DNA of 64,000 bases, taken from DASRDU01 sp035560235 (GTDB lineage: Bacteria > Acidobacteriota > Blastocatellia > RBC074). Numbering within the stretch: the stretch's first letter is position 1; every line of letters begins with the position of its first letter. Under the pieces are notes generated by a model. That model saw nothing but the letters and a program-made list of their open reading frames with translations, was not told the DNA's origin and did not search any database. This document shows, one piece after another, positions 24,700 through 34,941 of the stretch. A program made the translations under genes and the position numbers. The DNA is taken from assembly GCA_035560235.1 (NCBI GenBank), contig DATMAG010000025.1:1-64000 (forward strand), read 5' to 3'.

Positions 24700-27600
24700 A
24701 TGAAACGAAAAAAAGCCATCACTGCGTTCAGTGTCATCCTTGTCATCTCGCTCCTGACCACTTTCATCATCAGGCATTCAGGCCGCAGGCCGGACAGTCA
24801 TCCGTCGTCTGAAACTGCGCAAAGGCCTGCGGCGTCTGAACGCAGCCATCCGCCGGTCGCCACGCCTTCACCGACTGAAGCGGAGAAAGGTTCCGGTCAC
24901 GCTGAAACGCCGAAGCCCGGTCACGATGCAGCCGAACTGAGCGAAACAATCGCCCGCGAAGCGGCAGAAGCCGGTCATCAGCGTGAAGCCTATGATCAGC
25001 CCGGCGAGGCTGCAGAGTTCTATCGCCTCAAACGCGCACCCGAAGGTGAAAAGTACGTGCCGGTCGAACGCTACCTTGCCGCCCGCGAACAGATGCGCCG
25101 GATGCCGCGTTATTCAACCGCGCAGAATCGCCTGCTCCCGGCTGAAAACGAGTCTGCCGCCGAATCTGCGACGGAAGAAAACCTGCTCGGCGCGTGGACG
25201 CCGCTCGGGCCGGGCAATGTCGGCGGACGCACGCGCGCGCTGCTGATTGATCCGACCAATCCAGACGTGATCTATGCCGCAGGCGTGACGGGCGGCGTGT
25301 GGAAGACAACCAATGGCGGCGCGTCGTGGACGCCGCTCGCCGATCTGATTGCCAACATCGCGGTCAGCGCGCTCGCAATGGATCCGAAGAATCCGAACGT
25401 CATTTATGCAGGCACGGGTGAAGGCGTAACCGGAGACTTTCGCGGCGCGGGCATTTTCAAATCCACAAACGGCGGCGCAACGTGGACGCAACTCAGCAGC
25501 ACCGGTTCATCAGACTTTTATTTCGTCAACGACCTCGTCATCAGCCCGACCAGCAGCCAGCGCATTTATGCCGCTACAACAACCGGCGTGTGGCGTTCGC
25601 TCGACGGCGGCGCGACGTGGAACCAGGCTTTGAATCCGCAGGTCACAGGTGGCTGTCTCGATCTTGCCATGCGCACCGATCAGGCGACCGATTACATCTT
25701 CGCTGCGTGCGGCACATTTCAGCAGGCGACGATTTATCGCAACACTGATGCGGCGGGCGCGGGCGCGTGGACGGCGGTTCACACCGAAGCCGGAATGGGC
25801 CGCACTTCGCTCGCCCTTGCGCCATCGAATCAGAACGTGATTTACGCCGCTTCTGCTGAATACTTCAGCGGAACTTACCGGCACGGTCTGCACGCCATCT
25901 TTCGTTCGACGAGCAGCGGCGACGCGGGGACCTGGACGGCGCAGGTGCGCAACACCGATGCGGTCAGGCTCAACACGCTGCTGTTTACCAATACGCTTTT
26001 CGCTTCGCTTTCAGCGTGCGGCCTCGCGGCGGACATTTTTTCAAGCCAGGGCTGGTACGACAATGCGATAGCCGTTGATCCGCTCAATGAAAACCGCGTC
26101 TGGGCGGGCGGGATTGATCTGTTCCGTTCGGATGACGGAGGCCGCAACTGGGGACTGGCCTCGCACTGGTGGGCCGAGAAGAATCTGCCGCAGTACGCGC
26201 ACGCCGATCAGCACGTCATCGCCTTTCATCCCGGATACAACGGCGCAGGCAATCAGACAATGTTTGTCGCGGGTGACGGCGGCATCTTTCGCACCGGCAA
26301 TGCCCGCGCCGCAGTGGCGACCGGCCCGTTCGCCGCGTGCAATCCCGCGAACAGCGCGGTCACGTGGACCTCGCTCAACAATGGTTACGGCGTGACGCAG
26401 TTCTATCACGGCGCAGTCTCGCCCGACGGCCGGAGCTGGATCGGCGGTACGCAGGACAACGGCACGCTGCGCGGCACTGAAGCTGACGGCGTCAACGGCT
26501 GGCGCGAAATTTACGGCGGCGATGGCGGCTATGTGGCGATTGATCCGACCAGTCCGAATGTGATCTATGCTGAAGCGACCGGGCTTTCAATTCGCAAGTC
26601 AACCGATGGCGGCGCGACCTTCAGCCGGGCGCGCTTCGGGATTAGCGAGCCGGGCAGCAATTTTCTTTTCATCACGCCCTTCGTGATGGATCCGAGCGAT
26701 CCGCAGCGTTTGTGGATCGGCGGTTCAAGTCTCTGGCGCACGCAGAACGGCGCGGCCACCTGGCAGCAGGCCAGCGGGCCGGTCGGTCAAATCAGCGCCA
26801 TCGCCGTCGCTCCGACCAACGCGAATTACCTGCTGGCTGGCAACAGCGGCGGAACGATCTTTCGCACCAGCACGGCGCTGACTGACGACAGCAGCGCGGG
26901 GCTGCTGCCAGCGACACCGCGCGGCGGATATGTTTCCTGGCTCGCATTCGATCCGGCCAGTCACAACATCGCATACGCTGCTTACTCGACCTTCGGCGGG
27001 CAGCACGTCTGGCGCAGCACCGATGCCGGAGCGACGTGGACGGCGATTGATGGTTCGGGCGCAAACGCGTTGCCCGACATTCCCGTTCACTGCCTCGTTG
27101 TTGATCCCGACAACACGGCGCGGCTGTATGTCGGAACCGATCTCGGAGTCTTTGTCACAACCGACGGCGGCGCAAACTGGGCGGTCGAAAACACAGGCTT
27201 CGCCAATGTCGTGGTTGAATCAATGACGCTCAACAGTGCGGGCGGCACGCGGATGCTCTATGCCTTCACGCACGGGCGCGGAGTGTGGCGCATCAGACTC
27301 AGCGACAGCGTCTGCAGCTACAGTCTCTCGTCAGCCACGCAGTCATTCGGCACCTCTGGCGGCAGCGGCAGCGTGAACGTAACCGGCTCACCCGGCGGCT
27401 GTCAGTGGAACGCGCGCAGCAATGCCGACTGGATCAGCATCACTACAGGCGACAGCGGAGCCGGAAGCGGAACGGTGAGCTTTTCCGTCGCGGCCAACAA
27501 TGGCGTTGGCGCGAGAGCAGGCGTCATCACTGTGGCCGGGCGCAGTTTCACGATCACTCAGGAAGGCGCGCCCGATCTGACTGCTCCTGTCGTCAGGTTC

Positions 27601-30600
27601 ACTTCACCGACGAGCGCGTCAACGCTCCCCTGGACAAGTCCATACATCATCATCAGCGGCACTGCGACTGACAATGCCGCCGTGAAGGAAGTGACCTGGA
27701 CGAATGATCGCGGGCGCAACGGCCTGATGTATGGCCGGGAGAACTGGACGACTGACCTGATTGCTCTGGAACGGGGAGTCAATCACATCACCGTGACGGC
27801 TACCGATCAGGCTGGCAACACCGGCAGCGCCACGCTCACGGTGATTTTCAATGGCGGCTACACGATCTACTCATTTGCCGGTAATGGAACGAGCGGATAC
27901 GGCGGCGACGGCGGCGCGGCCACAGCGGCGGCGCTGAACGGGGCATCCGATCTGGTCTTTGACAAGAGCGGGAATCTGTATGTCTCCGAACTTTACAATT
28001 ACCGCATCCGCCGGATCACGCCTGACGGAATCATCACAACCTTTGCAGGCTCCGGCCAGCCGGCGGGCAGCGATGGCGGGCCAGTCGGGCTGACAGGCAA
28101 TATCAGCCCCCGGGGCCTGGCCATTGATGACAAGGGAAACATCTACTTCGCTGAATACCTTCATCACCGCATCAGAAAGATTGACGTGGCCAGCGGTCAG
28201 ATCAGCACTGTGGCAGGGATTGAAACTACCATTTACAACCCGACCGATGTGGAAGTGGATAAGGCAGGCAATCTCTACATCGCCAGCAGCGAACATCATC
28301 AGGTAATCAAGGTCGCTCCCGGCGGCGCGTGGAGCGTCTTTGCCGGAACCGGCGCGCCAGGCTTCAGCGGCGATGGCGGCCCGGCCACTGCCGCGAAAAT
28401 GACGCAGCCGATCTCGCTGCTGGCCGATCAGTCCGGCAACGTTTACATCGGCGAAGGCAACGGTCAGCGCGTCAGAAAAGTCAGCCCCGATGGCATCATC
28501 ACCACGCTGACATCTCCAGGGGCCGTTTACGGACTGGCCATGGACTCAGGCGGCAGAATCTTCTGTTCATCCTTCAGCAATCATCGCGTGGTGCTGATTC
28601 ATCCTGGTGGAAACTCCGAAGAGATTGCCGGATCCGATTTCACCTCCTGCAGTGGAGACGGCTGTCCGGCGACGGCTGTCAGCCTGAGATACCCATCCGG
28701 CCTGGCGCTCGATTCCGGTGGCAGAGTTTATGTTGCCAACGGTTCGCGCATCTGGCGGCTTGTGCCACCGGTCTCAACGGACAATGTCGCGCCGACAGCA
28801 AGCATTACCAGCCCGACCACAGCGCCGGTCTATACCACAACAGGTTCACGCCTGAACCTCAGCGGAACGGCATCCGACAATATCGGCGTCACGCACGTGA
28901 GCTGGAGCAATGACCGGGGGGGCAGCGGTGTCGCCAGCGGAACGACAAACTGGTCTGTCTCGAATCTGCCGCTTTCAAGCGGTCTGAACAACATCACCGT
29001 GACAGCCTGGGATGCAGGCGGCAACAGCCAGAGCGTTCGCCTCGGCGTCACCTTTAACCCCGCCGCCGTGCTGGCAACTGTCGTCAGCAGTCTCAACTTC
29101 GCTTCGACAGCCGACGCCCTGCGGCTGCGTCAGCCCGAAACAGTCGCGCTGGACGCAGCAGGCAGTCTCTACATTGCCGACACCGGCAATCACCGCATTC
29201 GCCGGGTCAGCCGCGACGGAGTAATCACAACCATTGCGGGCAACGGTCAGCTTGGGTCGAGCGGCGACGGCGGGCCTGCCACGGCAGCCTCGCTCAATGA
29301 GCCGGGCGGCATTGCGCTGGATGCGGCGGGCAATCTCTACATTGCCGACACCAATAATCATCGCATCCGCAAAGTCACGCCCGCAGGCACGATCAGCACT
29401 GTGGCGGGCACGGGCATCAGTGATTTCGGCGGCGATGGCGGCCCGGCCACGCAGGCCCGACTTGATACGCCCGTGGGTCTGGCGACTGACGCGCAGGGCA
29501 ATCTGTACATTGCCGACGCGGGCAATCATCGCATCCGCAAACTGACCCTCAGCAGCGGCGTCATCACAACCATTGCCGGAAGCGGATACGGCTTTGGCGG
29601 TGACGGCGGCGCAGCCGTTGCGGCGCAGTTCAACTTTCCGACCGGCGTGGCGATTGACGGCGCAGGCAATCTATACATTTCCGATACCGGCAATCATCGC
29701 GTGCGCCGGGTAAATGCCGCAGGCATCGTCAGCACTGTCGCCGGAACCGGATCAGCCGGATCTGGCGGCGATGGCGGCCCGGCCACTGCCGCGCAACTGA
29801 ATGCTCCGGGCGGCATCGGTCTTGATTCAGCAGGCAATCTCTTCATCGCCGATCAGGGCAATCACCGCGTGCGCAAGCTGGCGAAGGACGGGAGAATCAG
29901 CACCGTCGCCGGCAACGGGACGAGTGGCGCGGGCGGCGATGGCGGCGCCGCAGTGGAAGCGCAGCTCAATTCGCCAGCAGGTGTGGCCATTGATCGCGCA
30001 GGCAATCTCTTCATCGCCGATACGTACAATCACCGCGTCGTGGTCGTGGCTGATTACAAGGCAGCGACGACCGTTTCAGCCGCGAGTTACGCCACCACTG
30101 AACTGCCGGGCGAAGCGATTGCCGCCGCCTTCGGCACAAACCTGGCGACGACAATACAGAGCGCGCCGGGCCTGCCGCTGCCGACCGTGCTCGCCGGAAC
30201 GACCGTCAGAGTGCGCGACAGTCGCGGCACTGAACGGCTCGCGCCGCTCTTTTTCGTTTCACCGCAGCAGGTCAACTATCAGCTTCCAGCCGGAACCGCC
30301 GCCGGGCCTGCCACAGTTACGATCACCAATGCTGACGGCAGCATTTCGACCGGAGCGGTAAATGTCGTCGCCGCATCGCCCGGCCTCTTTTCCGCCGACG
30401 CCTCGGGCAGCGGACTCGCCGCAGCCCTGGTCTTCAGAATCAGGGCCGACGGCACGCAGAGCTATGAACCTGTCGCGCGCTTCGACGCGGCGCAGAACAA
30501 ATTCGTCGCCCTCCCGGTGGACTTCGGAGCTGACACCGATCAGGTCTTTCTGGTGCTCTTCGGCACCGGCATTCGCGGGCGCAGCGCGCTCTCAGCCGTC

Positions 30601-30780
30601 ACCGCCAAAATCGGCGGCGCTGACTGTGAAGTGATCTATGCCGGGCCGCAGGGCGGCTTTGTCGGCCTCGATCAGGTCAATCTGAAACTGCCGCGCACCC
30701 TGGCCGGGCGTGGCGCGGCAACTGTGCAATTGACTATTGATGGCCGGACGGCCAACACTGTGCAGGTCACCATCAAATGA
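24700..30780 (+). CDS. giant exported BNR/BACON/NHL/TIGR03437 protein
   Basis: A 2026-residue protein with an N-terminal signal anchor (~6-25). In order: charged linker; sortilin/BNR-type beta-propeller (~160-865) with repeated STDGGATW and TNGGATW boxes; BACON domain (~868-958); Ig-like domain (~960-1052); NHL propeller (~1054-1357) with GNLYVSELYNYRIRR-type repeats; second Ig-like domain (~1361-1459); second NHL propeller (~1461-1786) with repeated GNLYIADTGNHRIR; and a C-terminal TIGR03437 domain (~1788-2026). TIGR03437 is characteristic of Acidobacteria secreted proteins. A cell-surface binding role, perhaps to glycans, is inferred; no protease or hydrolase site is seen. Confidence 0.9.
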   Translation: MKRKKAITAFSVILVISLLTTFIIRHSGRRPDSHPSSETAQRPAASERSHPPVATPSPTEAEKGSGHAETPKPGHDAAELSETIAREAAEAGHQREAYDQPGEAAEFYRLKRAPEGEKYVPVERYLAAREQMRRMPRYSTAQNRLLPAENESAAESATEENLLGAWTPLGPGNVGGRTRALLIDPTNPDVIYAAGVTGGVWKTTNGGASWTPLADLIANIAVSALAMDPKNPNVIYAGTGEGVTGDFRGAGIFKSTNGGATWTQLSSTGSSDFYFVNDLVISPTSSQRIYAATTTGVWRSLDGGATWNQALNPQVTGGCLDLAMRTDQATDYIFAACGTFQQATIYRNTDAAGAGAWTAVHTEAGMGRTSLALAPSNQNVIYAASAEYFSGTYRHGLHAIFRSTSSGDAGTWTAQVRNTDAVRLNTLLFTNTLFASLSACGLAADIFSSQGWYDNAIAVDPLNENRVWAGGIDLFRSDDGGRNWGLASHWWAEKNLPQYAHADQHVIAFHPGYNGAGNQTMFVAGDGGIFRTGNARAAVATGPFAACNPANSAVTWTSLNNGYGVTQFYHGAVSPDGRSWIGGTQDNGTLRGTEADGVNGWREIYGGDGGYVAIDPTSPNVIYAEATGLSIRKSTDGGATFSRARFGISEPGSNFLFITPFVMDPSDPQRLWIGGSSLWRTQNGAATWQQASGPVGQISAIAVAPTNANYLLAGNSGGTIFRTSTALTDDSSAGLLPATPRGGYVSWLAFDPASHNIAYAAYSTFGGQHVWRSTDAGATWTAIDGSGANALPDIPVHCLVVDPDNTARLYVGTDLGVFVTTDGGANWAVENTGFANVVVESMTLNSAGGTRMLYAFTHGRGVWRIRLSDSVCSYSLSSATQSFGTSGGSGSVNVTGSPGGCQWNARSNADWISITTGDSGAGSGTVSFSVAANNGVGARAGVITVAGRSFTITQEGAPDLTAPVVRFTSPTSASTLPWTSPYIIISGTATDNAAVKEVTWTNDRGRNGLMYGRENWTTDLIALERGVNHITVTATDQAGNTGSATLTVIFNGGYTIYSFAGNGTSGYGGDGGAATAAALNGASDLVFDKSGNLYVSELYNYRIRRITPDGIITTFAGSGQPAGSDGGPVGLTGNISPRGLAIDDKGNIYFAEYLHHRIRKIDVASGQISTVAGIETTIYNPTDVEVDKAGNLYIASSEHHQVIKVAPGGAWSVFAGTGAPGFSGDGGPATAAKMTQPISLLADQSGNVYIGEGNGQRVRKVSPDGIITTLTSPGAVYGLAMDSGGRIFCSSFSNHRVVLIHPGGNSEEIAGSDFTSCSGDGCPATAVSLRYPSGLALDSGGRVYVANGSRIWRLVPPVSTDNVAPTASITSPTTAPVYTTTGSRLNLSGTASDNIGVTHVSWSNDRGGSGVASGTTNWSVSNLPLSSGLNNITVTAWDAGGNSQSVRLGVTFNPAAVLATVVSSLNFASTADALRLRQPETVALDAAGSLYIADTGNHRIRRVSRDGVITTIAGNGQLGSSGDGGPATAASLNEPGGIALDAAGNLYIADTNNHRIRKVTPAGTISTVAGTGISDFGGDGGPATQARLDTPVGLATDAQGNLYIADAGNHRIRKLTLSSGVITTIAGSGYGFGGDGGAAVAAQFNFPTGVAIDGAGNLYISDTGNHRVRRVNAAGIVSTVAGTGSAGSGGDGGPATAAQLNAPGGIGLDSAGNLFIADQGNHRVRKLAKDGRISTVAGNGTSGAGGDGGAAVEAQLNSPAGVAIDRAGNLFIADTYNHRVVVVADYKAATTVSAASYATTELPGEAIAAAFGTNLATTIQSAPGLPLPTVLAGTTVRVRDSRGTERLAPLFFVSPQQVNYQLPAGTAAGPATVTITNADGSISTGAVNVVAASPGLFSADASGSGLAAALVFRIRADGTQSYEPVARFDAAQNKFVALPVDFGADTDQVFLVLFGTGIRGRSALSAVTAKIGGADCEVIYAGPQGGFVGLDQVNLKLPRTLAGRGAATVQLTIDGRTANTVQVTIK

Positions 30781-30825
30781 GAGGAGGCACGGCGTTCGAC
30801 TTCACGCAGGTCAGCCGCCTGAGAC

Positions 30826-31836
30826 ATGCAGATCAGATTCGGACTGGCGCTCGATTTCTGGAGCGCAGCACAACCTTTCGCCCGGCGACTCGATGAATAT
30901 GTCAGTCTGCTCGGGATGGCTGAAAAGTATGGCTTCGATTCGGTCTGGGCGGGTGAGAATCGCCCGGTGAAATCAGAAGCGGGACACGTGCCTGCGCCGT
31001 TTCTCGTGCTGGCGGCGCTCTCGCGCGAAACTTCATTGCGGCTCGGCACAGGCGTGGCGCTTGTGACGCTGCAGCATCCGCTGCAACTCGCCTACGACGC
31101 GGTGATGATGGATCACCTGACCGAAGGACGCTTTATTCTCGGCGCGGGACTCGGCGCGCCGCAGGCGATGAAACGTTACGGCGTCAACCCTGATGATTCA
31201 GCGGAATTGATGGATGAACTGCTCGCCTTTCTGAAAGCGATGTGGTCGGGCGCGGACAAGTTTGAAGGTCAGCTCATCAGTGTGCGCGGCAAAGTGCTGC
31301 CTGAGCCTTACACGCCCGGAGGCCCGCCCGTTCTGGTCGCGGGCAAGGTCAGGCGTTCGGCTGAACGCGCAGCGGAGTTCGGAGCCGGATGGTACGGCGC
31401 CACGCAGTATCATTTTGCGCTGATCGAAAAACAGGCGGCGCGCTATCGTGAAAAGCTGGTCGTGCTCGGCAAAAATCCCGCTGAAGGAATTGTCGCCATC
31501 AATCGCACGACCTTCATTGCCGAAACCGATGAGGAAGCGCGCCGTGAAGGCGAGCCTTACGTCAGCAGCGTACTGAATTTTTACGGCTCATACGGCGCAA
31601 TCACCGATGCGCAGGGTAATCCGCTCCCGCCCGGCACGAACTATTTTGAAGCGACCGGCGATGAACAGTATTTCTGCGGCAGCCCGGAAACGGTGCTCGC
31701 GAGCATTCAGAGATATGTCGCCGCCGGAGTGAATCAGTTCAACCTGCGCATCAGCATGGCTGAGCTGCCGATCGCGCTGGCCGAGCGAACGGTCAGACTG
31801 ATCGGCGAGCGAATCATTCCACACTTCAATGCCTGA
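30826..31836 (+). CDS. luciferase-like (LLM class) flavin-dependent oxidoreductase
   Basis: A 336-residue TIM-barrel enzyme of the bacterial luciferase superfamily, using FMN or F420. Seen: FGLALDFWSAA at strand 1, GFDSVWAGENR, LGTGVALVTLQHPLQLAYDA, GRFILGAGLGAPQ and PPVLVAGKVRRSAERAA (phosphate-binding region). It starts 46 bp after the giant protein gene with only a weak ribosome site. A second family member, of the F420-dependent TIGR03557 type, lies at the right edge of the window. The substrate is unknown. Confidence 0.88.
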   Translation: MQIRFGLALDFWSAAQPFARRLDEYVSLLGMAEKYGFDSVWAGENRPVKSEAGHVPAPFLVLAALSRETSLRLGTGVALVTLQHPLQLAYDAVMMDHLTEGRFILGAGLGAPQAMKRYGVNPDDSAELMDELLAFLKAMWSGADKFEGQLISVRGKVLPEPYTPGGPPVLVAGKVRRSAERAAEFGAGWYGATQYHFALIEKQAARYREKLVVLGKNPAEGIVAINRTTFIAETDEEARREGEPYVSSVLNFYGSYGAITDAQGNPLPPGTNYFEATGDEQYFCGSPETVLASIQRYVAAGVNQFNLRISMAELPIALAERTVRLIGERIIPHFNA

Positions 31837-31875
31837 TAACCCGTCAGAACATAAATCAGAGTCCTGTCTCTGACT

Positions 31876-32442
31876 CTATTTTCCTTCGCGAGTCGCAAAG
31901 ACCTGAGTAAAGAAAACCCGGCCTGATTCGCTGACGGCGACGCCGATGCCGCTTTCGACCAGGTTTTTGTTGAGGATGTTTTTGCGATGGCCCGGCGAGT
32001 TCATCCAGCCTCCGACGGCAGCGGTGACGGGGTCTTCGTAGCCGCGATTGCAGGCGATGTTTTCAGCAATGTAGCGCCAGTTGCTGATGCCGTGACTCGC
32101 GAAGCGATGGCGCAGATCACGGCCATCGGGACTCTGATGGGCGAAGTAATCGCGCTCGACCATATCCTGACTGTGTTCGCGCGCGACGAGGCTCAGATCC
32201 CCGGCCAGTCTGAGCGGCGGCAGGCCGTAGGCGGCGCGTTCCTGATTGATGGCGGCGAAGGCACGCGCTTCGAGATCGTCTGTTTTGAAAACTGTCGGCT
32301 GAAGATTTTCTGTCACCTTCGGGGTCGGCCTGTCAGCATCTGAAACGGTTGAACCGGCACCAGCGAGACCGGTCAGAACAAGCAGGAAGCTCAGGATCAG
32401 CGCGCCGACGCGACCCGGAGAGCAGGCAAGGAAACGAGACAT
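31876..32442 (-). CDS. exported CAP-domain (SCP/PR-1-like) protein
   Basis: A 188-residue protein with a signal peptide (~1-30). Residues ~58-182 are a CAP domain: INQERAAYGLPPLRLA, REHSQDMVERDYFAHQSPDG, IAENIACNRG and GWMNSPGHRKNILN. The conserved residues His (REHS), Glu (ERDYF), Glu (AENI) and His (GHRKN) line the cleft. Bacterial CAP proteins of this YkwD type are secreted and of uncertain function. GGGGGAT precedes the ATG. It is convergent with the LLM oxidoreductase. Confidence 0.92.
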   Translation of the reverse strand: MSRFLACSPGRVGALILSFLLVLTGLAGAGSTVSDADRPTPKVTENLQPTVFKTDDLEARAFAAINQERAAYGLPPLRLAGDLSLVAREHSQDMVERDYFAHQSPDGRDLRHRFASHGISNWRYIAENIACNRGYEDPVTAAVGGWMNSPGHRKNILNKNLVESGIGVAVSESGRVFFTQVFATREGK

Positions 32443-32815
32443 ACTATCCCCCGTCTGAGACGTGAATAGTCAGTTCGAGGCAGACCAACACTCACCAGGA
32501 TAATCACCGGGTTCGTTGTTCAGAGGGTGTGAAGAAGCGTCACCGCCAGACGATTGAAACGCTGACGGCGACTTCAGGAAACCTTTCAACCGTCCAGGTC
32601 AGAGTGGCAGTCGAAGCTGATTTCCCGGCAGGCCGAAACGACCGCGAGCCTGCGTGTAATGACTGAATGTCAATTCGGTATAGTTTACTGGTTTTCGCTG
32701 ATAGTCAGTGTATGGGTTGAACCGATTTCGGCGGCTGGAATCTGAGAGACTGCGGGCTTCCAGCTGTTCGGAGCGGCTAAAGACGCCGGAATCATTCGGG
32801 TGCGGCTCTGAGGCA
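32443..32815. other. 373-bp intergenic region
   Basis: Lies between two minus-strand genes and should hold the promoter of the CAP gene. I see no hairpin, repeat or short gene with supporting signals. Confidence 0.5.
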
Positions 32816-34903
32816 TCACTTCAGAGCGATTTTCAACTTGTCCTTCAACCGAGCCACTTCGCTGGCTTCGACTGAAAGCTGCAGGGCCTTTTCCCAGTGT
32901 TTGCGCGCTTCACTCACGCGCCCCAGGTCTCTGAGGACATCACCGAGATGTTCATAGATCGTGGCATTGTTGCGCGCATAGAGCCTCGCTTTTTCGAGCT
33001 GCATTCGCGCCTGTTCAAGGCGGCCCAACTTATAATTCGCCCATCCCAGGCTGTCAAGAAAATTTCCATTAGTCGGCTCGATATTGACGGCGCGTTCAAT
33101 CAGTCTGACTGCTTCCTCAAGCCGCTCGCCCCGGCCCGTGAGAAAATAGCCGAGATTGTTGAGCGCCGTGGCATTTTCGGGATCACGCTGCAACACTTCG
33201 CGGAGCGTCTTTTCCGAATCCTTGTGCCGCCCGGCCCTGTCCTGCACCGAGCTGAGATGAATCATCAGATTGTCATCGCCGGGGCTGAGTTCGAGCGCCC
33301 TGCGCACCGAGGCTTCGGCCTCAGTAAACTGTCCCGTCTGCAACTGCACGCTGCTCAGAATGAGATAGACGCCGGCATCTTCGGCGGACGCTTCAGGATG
33401 ATCTGAAATCATGCTTCGCAGCAGTTCCACGCTCTCGGTGAAGTTGCCTGTTTCGCTGAGCAGGAGCGCTTCGGTGAATCTGAACGAACGCTCTTCGGGA
33501 TGCCGCCGGGCTGCCGCGCGCGTCTGCTCCAGGGCTTCGTGTTTCTTCCCTTCCTCGCGCAGCGTCTCGATGGTGATTGAATCGAGCAGCGGGCTGGTTT
33601 CGCCGAGCAGTTTCTGGGCGCGGGCGTAAACTGACTGCAGTCTCTGTCTGTTGCCGACACGCAGATAGAGCCGCACGAGCCGGCTGGCCACGTCGCTCAG
33701 CAGCGACAGGGTCTGCGGTTCCGGTTTGCCCTGCGCGATGAGGCCCTCGAAGATCTGTTCATACTGGGCGAGCGCTTCTTCTGATTTGCCCATCTCATCG
33801 CAGGTTTCAGCAAGGCTGATGCGCAGCCCTGGTTTTGCGCTCTCCTCGGCCTGCGCGATTCCCTGCTTCAGAGTCTCGACCGCTTCCTGCCGCCGCCCGG
33901 CCCGTCTGAGCGCGATTGCGAGCAGACTGACAGCGCTCGAATTGGTCGGATCGCGTCTGACCGCAGTGTGCAGGCGTTCGACCGCCTGGGCATACTGTCC
34001 GGCCCGCACCTGCGCTGCTCCGTAACCGATCTGCAGCGGCGGAGTGTCAGCCGTCCGGCTCAGTTGCGCATAAATCTGCAGTTCGTCGGCGATGGTCGGC
34101 GCCCGGCGCAGTATCCGAATCAGATTGCTCGCATACTCAGGCGATTCCGGTTCCATCTCGTAAGCGCGGCGCGCTGCGTCAATAGCCTCCTTCGTTCTGC
34201 CGAGAGCGAGATAGAGCTGCGAGAGCTGATGATAAGCGCGCTCGGCTGACAATTCGCTGCTCGTCAGGCGGCTGTAAAAGAGATCGTTCGAGACGGGCGC
34301 GGCAGCCCAGCGTTCGAGCGCCTGAAGCTCTTTTGCCGTCTCTTTCTTCGATTCGTACAGATCGGCCAGGAAGGCCCACGCTTCGGCATTTGCCGGATCG
34401 AGGCGCGTGACCTGTTCATACTCGCGAATCGCCCGGCTGACCACTTCAGGGCGCGGTTGTTTCTCGACCCGCACGGCAAAGACATAAAGCCGGGCCAGCA
34501 GCCTGTGTCCGTTCAGGCAGTCCGGATCGAGCCGGATCGCTTCGAGTCCCTCGCGCTCGGCCTCTTCCAGTCGCTGCGTGTAAAAGAGGTAGACTTCACC
34601 AAGATCGGCGTGCGGTTCTGCGGCAGTGGGATCGAGTCTGATGACTTCACGAAACGCGGCGAGGACTTCACTGATGCGGAGCGGACGCTGACTGAGCAGC
34701 TGATGCGCTTCCATATACCGCACGTATGCGCGCCGTCTGGTCGCCGCGTCAGGCGTCGGCAGCGGCTTCGGCGGAGGAGCCTGAGCAGCAGCGGCTGGCG
34801 CATTCGTGCCGGTCTGCCCGTTCACCTGCGGAGGCAAAAGCGCGACCAGCATCAGCACCAGCAGCGTAATCGCCATCTCCGGTCTGCGAGTTATGAAAGA
34901 CAT
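32816..34903 (-). CDS. exported TPR protein
   Basis: ATG 34903 is chosen (GAGGA eight bases upstream); an in-frame extension to 35020 lacks support. The 695-residue product has a signal peptide (~10-30) and then tetratricopeptide repeats over nearly its whole length, including AEPHADLGEVYLFYTQRLEEA, NAEAWAFLADLYESKKE, NATALNNLGYFLTGRG and NGNFLDSLGWANYKLG near the end. TPR arrays act as protein-binding scaffolds, here probably in the periplasm. It lies 38 bp after a membrane-protein gene on the same strand. Confidence 0.88.
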   Translation of the reverse strand: MSFITRRPEMAITLLVLMLVALLPPQVNGQTGTNAPAAAAQAPPPKPLPTPDAATRRRAYVRYMEAHQLLSQRPLRISEVLAAFREVIRLDPTAAEPHADLGEVYLFYTQRLEEAEREGLEAIRLDPDCLNGHRLLARLYVFAVRVEKQPRPEVVSRAIREYEQVTRLDPANAEAWAFLADLYESKKETAKELQALERWAAAPVSNDLFYSRLTSSELSAERAYHQLSQLYLALGRTKEAIDAARRAYEMEPESPEYASNLIRILRRAPTIADELQIYAQLSRTADTPPLQIGYGAAQVRAGQYAQAVERLHTAVRRDPTNSSAVSLLAIALRRAGRRQEAVETLKQGIAQAEESAKPGLRISLAETCDEMGKSEEALAQYEQIFEGLIAQGKPEPQTLSLLSDVASRLVRLYLRVGNRQRLQSVYARAQKLLGETSPLLDSITIETLREEGKKHEALEQTRAAARRHPEERSFRFTEALLLSETGNFTESVELLRSMISDHPEASAEDAGVYLILSSVQLQTGQFTEAEASVRRALELSPGDDNLMIHLSSVQDRAGRHKDSEKTLREVLQRDPENATALNNLGYFLTGRGERLEEAVRLIERAVNIEPTNGNFLDSLGWANYKLGRLEQARMQLEKARLYARNNATIYEHLGDVLRDLGRVSEARKHWEKALQLSVEASEVARLKDKLKIALK

Positions 34904-34941
34904 CTGAAATCCTCGGTGTATTTTCTGTTGGGCACAGAACG

